A stretch of DNA of 19,442 bases from FEN-1297 sp964530445 (GTDB lineage Bacteria; Bacteroidota; Ignavibacteria; Ignavibacteriales; Ignavibacteriaceae), in the NCBI GenBank assembly GCA_964530445.1, contig CAZHBJ010000052.1, forward strand, positions 1 to 19,442. Direction: 5' to 3'. Made by a program: the position numbers and the translations under genes. The stretch's first letter is position 1. Each line of letters starts with the position of its first letter. The notes under the pieces were generated by a model. That model saw only the letters and a program-made list of their open reading frames with translations, was not told the DNA's origin and ran no database searches. Of the stretch, positions 1-5,945 are shown piece by piece.

Positions 1-10
1 TCATTTTTAC

Positions 11-18
11 TATATTTG
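11..18 (+). promoter_or_regulatory. Putative -7 promoter box (TATATTTG) for the glycyl-tRNA synthetase gene
   Basis: TATATTTG is an exact match to the Bacteroidota -7 consensus TAnnTTTG. It lies 22 bases before the strong AAGGAG ribosome binding site, leaving room for a short leader. The matching -33 TTTG element would fall outside the window, so only half the promoter can be checked. The box is AT-rich and could occur by chance. Confidence 0.4.
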
Positions 19-40
19 TACTCATTTTTAGAACCAATTT

Positions 41-46
41 AAGGAG
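41..46 (+). promoter_or_regulatory. Ribosome binding site AAGGAG that sets a non-ATG start
   Basis: AAGGAG is an excellent Shine-Dalgarno sequence. It overlaps the in-frame stop TAA at 40-42. Two ATC codons follow, at 52 (5-nt spacing) and 55 (8-nt spacing), and there is no ATG, GTG or TTG in the synthetase frame until 232. The site therefore argues that translation begins at one of the ATC codons. Confidence 0.6.
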
Positions 47-54
47 AAGTCATC

Positions 55-1545
55 ATCGAGAATAAGAAAAACAACCGGAATGATGTTATCGATAAAATAG
101 TTTCTCTTGCGAAAAGAAGAGGATTTGTTTTTCAATCGAGTGAAATTTACGGCGGATTAAACGGCTGCTGGGATTACGGCCCGCTTGGTGTTGAACTCCT
201 TAAAAACATAAAAGAAGAGTGGTGGAAGTTTATGACCTACCGAGAAGATGTGGAAGGTCTTGATGCTTCCATTCTAATGCATCCGCGTGTTTGGGAAGCT
301 TCCGGACATGTTGAAAATTTTACAGACCCGATGATTGACTGTAAACAATGTAAGGCAAGATACAGGGTGGATGTTTTGGGTGATATGCTGAATGATAAAA
401 AGAAAAAGAAATCTCTGGAAGCTATTCAAGAAAAAATAAAAGATGATGATAAGCTGGCAGAAAAATATCAGAGCCTATCTCAAATGCCGGAAGATCTGTT
501 TACTTCACTATTAGAGAGCGAGGATTTCAGTAAATTATTATTGGATGAAATCAACTGTCCACAATGCGGTAATAAAAATACTTTTACTCCGGCTCGTCAA
601 TTCAATCTTATGTTTAAAACATTTATCGGCCCGGTAGATGATTCGGGTGCGGTAGTTTATTTAAGGCCTGAAACTGCTCAAGGAATTTTTGTTAATTTTC
701 TTAATGTTCAAAATGCATCAAGACAAAAACTGCCTTTCGGAATTGCGCAGATAGGCAAAGCATTCAGAAATGAAATAAACACAAAAAACTTTCTTTTTAG
801 AACAAGAGAGTTTGAACAAATGGAAATGCAATTCTTTATAAAACCGGCAGATGACAAAAAGTGGTATGATTACTGGAAACAGCAAAGACTCGAATGGTAT
901 CTTTCCCTTGGTATGACAAAAGACAGATTAAGGTATCACGATCATCCTAAAAATAAATTGGCACATTATGCAAAAGAAGCAACGGATATTGAATATGAAT
1001 TCCCCTTCGGCTGGGGTGAAATTGAAGGAATACATAACCGTACAAATTTCGATTTAAGCAGGCACGAAGAATATTCCGGCAAATCATTAAAATATTTTGA
1101 CGAAGAATCCAAAGAAAAATTTATTCCTTACATTATAGAAACATCTGCCGGCGCAAGCAGATCATTTATGGCTTTTTTAGTAGATGCTTATTATGAAGAA
1201 GAAGTTAAAGGCGAAATGAGATCGGTTCTTAAATTTAATCCGAAATTAGCCCCTATAAAAGCCGCAATATTCCCGCTTGTTAATAAAGACGGTATGCCTG
1301 AAATTGCCAGAAATATAGAAAAAGATTTGAGAAAAAATCTGCGTGTATTTTATGATGATAAGGGTGCGGTAGGAAGAAGATACAGACGGCAGGATGAAGC
1401 CGGAACTCCATTTTGCATTACTGTAGATACACAAACTTTATCGGATCAGACAGTTACAATAAGAGAACGCGATTCAATGGAACAAGTAAGAGTTTCTTCC
1501 GATAAAATATTAATGTATCTGCTGGAAAAATTATCAGCCGGTTAA
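55..1545 (+). CDS. glyS: Glycyl-tRNA synthetase, alpha2 type, apparent AUC start
   Basis: Charges tRNA-Gly with glycine in the cytoplasm. This is the single-chain class II homodimeric type (also named glyQS), about 496 residues. The N-terminal block is clearly coding well before the first ATG (232): RGFVFQSSEIYGG and WDYGPLGVELL are hallmark motifs of the family. Two Cys pairs (CKQC 96-99, CPQC 168-171) form a probable zinc site flanking a lysine-rich insertion. Motif 2 is FRNEI followed by FLFRTREFEQMEMQFF; motif 3 is ETSAGASRS with Arg369. The anticodon-binding domain fills the last ~100 residues. An in-frame stop at 40-42, the AAGGAG at 41-46 and the lack of any in-frame ATG/GTG/TTG between 43 and 231 leave ATC at 52 or 55 as the likely start. 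A sequence error (ATC for ATG) cannot be excluded. The TPR gene follows after 31 bp. Confidence 0.93.
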   Translation: MENKKNNRNDVIDKIVSLAKRRGFVFQSSEIYGGLNGCWDYGPLGVELLKNIKEEWWKFMTYREDVEGLDASILMHPRVWEASGHVENFTDPMIDCKQCKARYRVDVLGDMLNDKKKKKSLEAIQEKIKDDDKLAEKYQSLSQMPEDLFTSLLESEDFSKLLLDEINCPQCGNKNTFTPARQFNLMFKTFIGPVDDSGAVVYLRPETAQGIFVNFLNVQNASRQKLPFGIAQIGKAFRNEINTKNFLFRTREFEQMEMQFFIKPADDKKWYDYWKQQRLEWYLSLGMTKDRLRYHDHPKNKLAHYAKEATDIEYEFPFGWGEIEGIHNRTNFDLSRHEEYSGKSLKYFDEESKEKFIPYIIETSAGASRSFMAFLVDAYYEEEVKGEMRSVLKFNPKLAPIKAAIFPLVNKDGMPEIARNIEKDLRKNLRVFYDDKGAVGRRYRRQDEAGTPFCITVDTQTLSDQTVTIRERDSMEQVRVSSDKILMYLLEKLSAG

Positions 1546-1576
1546 TAAAGAAATTTTTAACACCCGGTTTTAGTAA

Positions 1577-2719
1577 TTGAAAAAATCTTTAGTTATAATT
1601 TTATTATTATTTATTGCCGCAAAAGCATTCCCGCAAAAAACCGCTTTTGATTCAACCGTTGTTCAAGGCATTAAAGAGATATATAACCTCCAATTCCCCG
1701 ACGCGGAAAAAATATTTAACAATATAATTTCAAAATATCCTAACAAACCACAGGGTAAATTTTTCCTTGCAATGATCGACTGGTGGAAAATTTTAGTAAA
1801 TCCTGACAACGAATCTTACGATGATATTTTTTATCAGAAGCTTGACAGTGTAATAGATCAGTGTGATGAACTCCTGGATAAAAATTCCAATAATGAAGAC
1901 GCTCTTTTTTTTAAGGGCGGAGCTATCGGTTTCAGAGGAAGATTGAGAGCTTTTAGAGATAGCTGGTTCAAAGCAGCCAACGACGGCAGGATTGCACTGC
2001 CTATAGTGGAAAAAGCAGGCAAATTGGATCCTAAGAATGTTGATGTACAGCTAGGATACGGAATATATAATTATTATGCTTCGGTAATTCCGGATGATTA
2101 TCCCGTTATAAAACCCTTAATGATTTTTTTCCCCCCCGGTAATAAAAAGCAAGGTATAAGACAATTAGAGAATGTTGCGTGGAACGGATTATATGCTAAG
2201 TATGAAGCACAATATTTTTTGATGACATTATATTTTAATTATGAAAAAGATACTTTCAAAGCTGAAAAATGGGCAAAAATGTTAACTGAGGAATTTCCCG
2301 ATAATCCTGTTTTTGAAAGATGGAGCGGAAGAATTGAGGTAAAAAAAGGAGATTATTTTGCAGCGGATTCTATATTTAAAGATATAATGAAAAAAGCCGC
2401 TAAAAATTATTACGGATATAACAATCCCAATGCAAAACGCGAAGCCTCTTATTATATAGCGTTTAAAGCAAAGATGGTAGATGATCTAACAACTGCTAAA
2501 AATTATTTTAACCAATGTGTAAAGTATTCGCAGATGATTGATAAAAAAGAAGCTTCCGGCTTTATTATAAATGCATATTTGTATTTAGGAATGATTGCTG
2601 ACATGCAGGGAAATAGAAATGAAGCGGTCGGTTATTATAAAAAATTATTGGAACTTAGAGAATTCGGCAATTCGCATAAATTAGCGGAAAAATATCTTAA
2701 ACAACCATACAAAAAATAA
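1577..2719 (+). CDS. Secreted tetratricopeptide-repeat protein, TTG start
   Basis: A 380-residue exported helical-repeat protein of unknown role. Residues 1-20 form a signal peptide (KK, then a run of Ile/Leu, then AKAFPQ), so it is probably periplasmic or surface-located. Helix pairs spaced like TPRs follow: a unit around residues 25-70 ending in a 'YPNKPQGKFFLAMIDWW' type segment, one around 90-115, and C-terminal units around 285-370 (NAYLYLGMIADMQGNRNEA). Long repeat-poor stretches lie between. The start must be TTG at 1577: the first in-frame ATG lies about 65 codons further on and would remove the signal peptide. No good Shine-Dalgarno precedes it. It lies 31 bp after the glycyl-tRNA synthetase gene and may be co-transcribed, although the two proteins have no obvious link. 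Its stop is 4 bp from the convergent porQ stop. Confidence 0.8.
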   Translation: MKKSLVIILLLFIAAKAFPQKTAFDSTVVQGIKEIYNLQFPDAEKIFNNIISKYPNKPQGKFFLAMIDWWKILVNPDNESYDDIFYQKLDSVIDQCDELLDKNSNNEDALFFKGGAIGFRGRLRAFRDSWFKAANDGRIALPIVEKAGKLDPKNVDVQLGYGIYNYYASVIPDDYPVIKPLMIFFPPGNKKQGIRQLENVAWNGLYAKYEAQYFLMTLYFNYEKDTFKAEKWAKMLTEEFPDNPVFERWSGRIEVKKGDYFAADSIFKDIMKKAAKNYYGYNNPNAKREASYYIAFKAKMVDDLTTAKNYFNQCVKYSQMIDKKEASGFIINAYLYLGMIADMQGNRNEAVGYYKKLLELREFGNSHKLAEKYLKQPYKK

Positions 2720-2723
2720 ATTG

Positions 2724-3665
2724 TTACAGAGAAGTGGAAACACTTATCCTATGAAGCCCGCCTACCGAACCCATTGAAGAAAACCCGTAATTAAATTCAT
2801 ATTTCGAGATAACAATTCCTACACCAAGATTAAATCCTGCAAGTCCGGCAAACGAACCGATTGTTAAATCTTTCCTTACTGCATTGTTATAACCGAACCT
2901 TAATCTTAAGACCTTGCTAAGAAAAAATTCTGCGCCTAAACTAAAGGCATTAAATTTTTTGAAAAAGTTACTTTTATGCGCATTAAGGTTGTGGAAATCC
3001 AAAGAAAGCTGCAAAGGTAAATGTTCCATTTTTTTGGATGCACCTAAAATAATATCAAAAGGAAGGTCCTCTCTAGTAGAATAATATTCGGTAATTTGTG
3101 TACCGGCATTTAAAATTGAAAAGCCCACGTCTACAAGTGCAGAAGGTATTGCATAATGCAAGCCTAAATCCAGCGCAATTGCACTAGATGATCTATCCGC
3201 AATTGAAGAATAAATGAATTTAACATTAGCACCGTAATAAATATTTTGACCTAATAAATTTGAATATCCTAAAATAAATGCTGTTTCACCGGCACCGAAC
3301 TGACCGGTTTTATTTCCGTTTTCATCGGCTTGTGTAAATGTACCGTAATTTATATAACTGACAGCTGCACCAATTCTACCTATTCCATTCAAATAAGTAG
3401 AATATGAAAGACTGGCTAAATTAATATCTAAAAGATGTTTTACAAAAGAAAAAGAGATAGGATTTTTTTCAAGTAAACCCAGGCCCGCGGGATTATAAAA
3501 GATAACATCGGGATCATCGTTATTGGAAACAAATGTTCCGCCCAGAGCAGCAGCTCTTGCGCTTAAATCGAGATTTAAAAATTGATAAGTTTGGCTAAAT
3601 GAATTGCTGAATAAAAAGATAATAAAAAAAGCGGTAATTATAATAACAGATGATATTTTCTTCAT
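2724..3665 (-). CDS. porQ: Type IX secretion system protein PorQ
   Basis: A 313-residue outer-membrane beta-barrel protein of the PorV/PorQ (UPF0164-like) group. A signal peptide of about 25 residues ends in SNSFSQ. Family motifs follow in order: 'FLNLDLSARAAALGG' near residue 28, 'DDPDVIFYNPAGL' near 50, 'INYGTFTQADENGNKTGQF' near 105, and 'LPFDIILGASKKMEHLPL' near 200. Together these fit PorQ better than PorV. In Bacteroidota PorQ takes part in T9SS export of proteins with C-terminal sorting domains, and such a cargo is encoded at 8044-9699. A ribosome site AGGA sits 5 nt before the ATG, and a near-ideal Bacteroidota promoter lies upstream at 3733-3763. The gene is convergent with the TPR gene, and no terminator is seen between them. 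The main alternative is a generic PorV/PorQ paralogue. Confidence 0.78.
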   Translation of the reverse strand: MKKISSVIIITAFFIIFLFSNSFSQTYQFLNLDLSARAAALGGTFVSNNDDPDVIFYNPAGLGLLEKNPISFSFVKHLLDINLASLSYSTYLNGIGRIGAAVSYINYGTFTQADENGNKTGQFGAGETAFILGYSNLLGQNIYYGANVKFIYSSIADRSSSAIALDLGLHYAIPSALVDVGFSILNAGTQITEYYSTREDLPFDIILGASKKMEHLPLQLSLDFHNLNAHKSNFFKKFNAFSLGAEFFLSKVLRLRFGYNNAVRKDLTIGSFAGLAGFNLGVGIVISKYEFNYGFSSMGSVGGLHRISVSTSL

Positions 3666-3732
3666 AAAAATCCTAAAATTCCTTTGTTTATTTAATTATA
3701 ATATAGAATAAAGACAAGGCAAATGTTTTAAT

Positions 3733-3763
3733 CAAAAATAAATAAGTTAACCCATAGAACAAA
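3733..3763 (-). promoter_or_regulatory. Bacteroidota-type promoter for porQ
   Basis: Read on the minus strand, TTTG (3763-3760) is followed after exactly 19 bp by TATTTTTG (3740-3733). This matches the Bacteroidota -33 TTTG / -7 TAnnTTTG consensus, including its usual 19-21 bp spacer. Transcription would start near 3726, giving a leader of about 60 nt before the porQ ATG at 3665. Both boxes are A/T-rich words, so a chance match is possible, but position, strand and spacing agree. Confidence 0.5.
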
Positions 3764-3942
3764 TATAAATATAATTTCCATTCTATTTATAATCCAAGTT
3801 TAATTTGAAAGGCTTACGTCAGACTGATCAATTGCGCAGAAAGATTTAGTAGATGGATTTTTCATCAAGATGATAATTGAACAACGCAAAGATAAGATTC
3901 CATGCCTTATTATTTTTCAAAAATATGATTCGATATTTAATG

Positions 3943-3950
3943 TATCTTTG
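3943..3950 (+). promoter_or_regulatory. Putative -7 promoter box (TATCTTTG)
   Basis: TATCTTTG matches TAnnTTTG exactly and lies 44 bases before the ATG of the unknown membrane protein. No TTTG is found 19-21 bp upstream (only T-rich sequence near 3912-3917), so this is half a promoter at best. Confidence 0.35.
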
Positions 3951-3994
3951 CTATCGGATACTTATATTTCAGTTACTGAAAAATTAACCTAAAT

Positions 3995-4633
3995 ATGCGT
4001 AATTATCTTCAACAATTTAACATTCAAAAAAAGAAGAATATTTTAATATTATTATTAGTTATAATATTTCTTCCCGGAAAATTTATTTATTGCCAGTCGA
4101 AAACAAATTTAAATTTATTTTATAGTTTAGTGGACTCTGCAGTTATTTCTGCTTCTAAGTATATCCCTTCAGATCAAAAGGATATTAAATTGAATTTAAA
4201 ACTCGGCAATTCTTATTCGATATTTGAAGACAGAATTATCTCTGATTTCGCCGGCAAAGGTAAAAAAATCGTACCGAATGATTCTTTGAAGCAAAACGAT
4301 TTGATGTTAAATTTTGTATGCGAAAACGCTAATGTAACGTATGGCAAAATGTATAGAGACGGACTGTTCGGTTCTTTTTATGTGCCGAGAACCGTTTCCA
4401 TTGCGGGCAACTATATTTTCCCCTATTCGGATGCTAAGCTGCATAATTTTAACTATTCAATTTCGGATACTGTTAAAGTTAATGATATTAAATCAATTGA
4501 AAATAATTCTTATCCTTTTACACAGGGGCAGGTGCCGCAGGAACCGTTTTTCCCAAGCTTAATTGAACCGGTAATTGCAATCGGTGCAACAGCTTTAGCG
4601 GTAATTTTATTTTTTACTGTCCGCAGCAAGTAG
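3995..4633 (+). CDS. Unknown exported protein with C-terminal membrane anchor
   Basis: I do not recognise this 212-residue protein. A strongly basic N-terminus is followed by a hydrophobic signal or anchor segment (about residues 16-32) ending near YCQ. A polar, mostly beta-like middle of about 150 residues comes next. A proline-rich linker (QGQVPQEPFFPSLIEP, about 176-191) then leads into a single hydrophobic C-terminal helix (about 192-208) and a short basic tail, RSK. This suggests a periplasmic domain held by the inner membrane at its C-terminus, with the signal segment either cleaved or kept as a second anchor. It lies 78 bp before bamD on the same strand, which hints at an envelope role, but no function can be assigned. 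A -7 promoter box sits upstream at 3943. Confidence 0.75.
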   Translation: MRNYLQQFNIQKKKNILILLLVIIFLPGKFIYCQSKTNLNLFYSLVDSAVISASKYIPSDQKDIKLNLKLGNSYSIFEDRIISDFAGKGKKIVPNDSLKQNDLMLNFVCENANVTYGKMYRDGLFGSFYVPRTVSIAGNYIFPYSDAKLHNFNYSISDTVKVNDIKSIENNSYPFTQGQVPQEPFFPSLIEPVIAIGATALAVILFFTVRSK

Positions 4634-4640
4634 CAATATT

Positions 4641-4648
4641 TACCTTTG
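4641..4648 (+). promoter_or_regulatory. Putative -7 promoter box (TACCTTTG) for bamD
   Basis: TACCTTTG matches TAnnTTTG exactly in the short gap before bamD, 63 bases ahead of its ATG. No clear TTTG partner is seen 19-21 bp upstream. If real, it would allow bamD and the genes behind it to be transcribed separately from the unknown gene before it. Confidence 0.35.
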
Positions 4649-4711
4649 ATGCCTATTAGAATTTAATTATTATTGTAATCAAAATTTTTAGAAAAATATT
4701 AATAATACGGA

Positions 4712-5476
4712 ATGAAATATATAATTTTAGTATCGACTGTACTGTTAGGATTGTGGGGATGTGCCTCTTCAATCAATACTTCTATGATGGGTCCCGGCCA
4801 ACGGCTGGATTATGCAATAAAATTATATAACAATGAAGACTACCAGGAAGCCATCAAAGAGTTTCAGTCTATAATTCTACAATACCCCGGTAATGTTGTT
4901 GTAGACAGCGCACAGTATTATCTCGGTGAATGTCATTATCAGCGCCAAGAATATATTTTAGGAGCGTATGAATTCAGCAAGCTTGTTAAGAATATGCCTG
5001 CCAGTAAATTTGTACCCGATGCACAATATATGCTTGCAGAATGTTATTTTAAGCTTTCACCTTATTATGAGTTAGATCAAAAGTATACTAAAAAAGCAAT
5101 AAGCGAATTTCAGGCATTTATAGATTTCTTTCCTACAAACAAGCGGGTACCGGATGCCGAGAAAAAAATTGCCGAGCTGAACGACAAGCTTGCACATAAA
5201 GAATATCATACAGCTTATATATATACCAAGCTTGAAGATTATATCGCCGCTACTATGTATTATGATTATGTACTCGACACATACCACGATACAAAATATG
5301 CACCTTTAGCTCTTTACGGAAAAATTAAGGTACTTGTAATAAGGGAAAAGTATAATGAAGCTTTAGCCAACATAGCACAATTTATCGAGAGGTACCCTAA
5401 AGACAGCCACGTTAAGGAACTGGAAAAGCTAAAATCCAAACTTGAAAATGAATCGGTATCCGATAAAAATGGCTAA
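4712..5476 (+). CDS. bamD: Outer-membrane assembly lipoprotein BamD
   Basis: A 254-residue lipoprotein that, with BamA, inserts beta-barrel proteins into the outer membrane. A lipoprotein signal peptide ends in the lipobox LWGC, so Cys17 would be lipidated. TPR-like helix pairs follow: YNNEDYQEAIKEFQSIILQYP (about 39-59), AQYYLGECHYQRQEYILGAYEF (about 70-91), AQYMLAECYFKLSP (about 104-117), then AISEFQAFIDFFP, and a last unit EKYNEALANIAQFIERYP. The order, spacing and length match BamD/ComL. Its stop overlaps the start of the thioesterase gene by 8 nt (ATGGCTAA), indicating translational coupling. BamD is normally essential and would be needed for the barrel proteins encoded nearby (PorQ and the protein at 17161). 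Confidence 0.88.
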   Translation: MKYIILVSTVLLGLWGCASSINTSMMGPGQRLDYAIKLYNNEDYQEAIKEFQSIILQYPGNVVVDSAQYYLGECHYQRQEYILGAYEFSKLVKNMPASKFVPDAQYMLAECYFKLSPYYELDQKYTKKAISEFQAFIDFFPTNKRVPDAEKKIAELNDKLAHKEYHTAYIYTKLEDYIAATMYYDYVLDTYHDTKYAPLALYGKIKVLVIREKYNEALANIAQFIERYPKDSHVKELEKLKSKLENESVSDKNG

Positions 5477-5945
5477 TTCCAAAAAAGTAAATGAATCAAT
5501 TATAACAAAAACGGAATTAGTATTGCCTAATAATGCCAACCAATTAGGCAAGCTTCTCGGCGGTCAATTGATGCACTGGATTGATATTTGTGCCGCATTA
5601 TGTGCTGCAAAGCATAACAATAGGGTTTGTGTTACTGCTTCAGTAGATAAAATAGATTTTCATCATTCAATAAATATTGGCGATGCCGTAACTTTAACTG
5701 CTTCCGTAAATAGAGTATTTAATACTTCTATGGAAATTGGAGTAAAAGTTCACGCCGAATCATTTAAGAAAGGAACTAAAACGCATACTAATTCGGCTTA
5801 CTTAACTTTTGTTAGTGTTAACGAAGACGGCAAACCGGTAAAAGCCACTGAAGTAATACCCGTAACTGAGGATGAAAAAAGACGATATGAAGAAGCACTG
5901 CAACGTAGAGAATACAGACTTAAAAACAGAACTCACCGTAATTAA
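5469..5945 (+). CDS. Hotdog-fold acyl-CoA thioesterase (YciA/BACH-like)
   Basis: A 158-residue single-hotdog thioesterase predicted to hydrolyse acyl-CoA to free fatty acid and CoA in the cytoplasm. The family signature NANQLGKLLGGQLMHWID sits near residues 21-38; its Asn and Asp lie where active-site residues are found in this family. The second half carries the usual VTASVDKIDFHHSINIGD strand-turn and a charged C-terminal tail. I chose ATG 5469, which overlaps the bamD stop by 8 nt. The in-frame ATG at 5442 would add nine residues and a longer overlap and is less likely. The chain-length preference cannot be read from the sequence. Its link to the BamD operon is unexplained, but lipid turnover for envelope building is a reasonable guess. 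Confidence 0.85.
   Translation: MANSKKVNESIITKTELVLPNNANQLGKLLGGQLMHWIDICAALCAAKHNNRVCVTASVDKIDFHHSINIGDAVTLTASVNRVFNTSMEIGVKVHAESFKKGTKTHTNSAYLTFVSVNEDGKPVKATEVIPVTEDEKRRYEEALQRREYRLKNRTHRN

Larger units (their letters stand above)
3666..3994. other. Divergent intergenic region, 329 bp
   Basis: A non-coding stretch between porQ (minus) and the unknown membrane protein (plus). It holds the candidate porQ promoter (3733-3763) and a candidate -7 box for the plus-strand gene (3943-3950). I see no open reading frame of note, tRNA or repeat. The part around 3826-3897 has more G+C than the rest and a few short complementary words, but no convincing RNA fold. Confidence 0.6.

Noticed and set aside
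232..234. ATG at 232 as the start of glycyl-tRNA synthetase
   Set aside because: It would delete about 59 conserved residues including the EIYGG and WDYGPLG motifs, and no ribosome site precedes it.
1538..1571. Possible terminator after glycyl-tRNA synthetase (CCGGTTAA, then TTAA-CAC-CCGG and a T-run)
   Set aside because: The stem is only four plus four pairs with a 3-nt bulge, and the left arm is the end of the gene. Too weak to call.
2719..2760. Bidirectional terminator between the convergent TPR and porQ genes
   Set aside because: Only a short ACAA/TTGT pairing is visible; there is no stable stem with a T-run.
3826..3897. Structured RNA in the divergent intergenic region (TTGCG 3832-3836 with CGCAA 3885-3889, GATG/CATC inside)
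   Set aside because: The helices are 4-5 bp, far apart and unsupported. No riboswitch or tRNA pattern was recognised.
4341..4562. Open frame on the plus strand inside the unknown membrane protein
   Set aside because: Shadow frame with no protein-like features. The main frame has a signal segment and a C-terminal helix.
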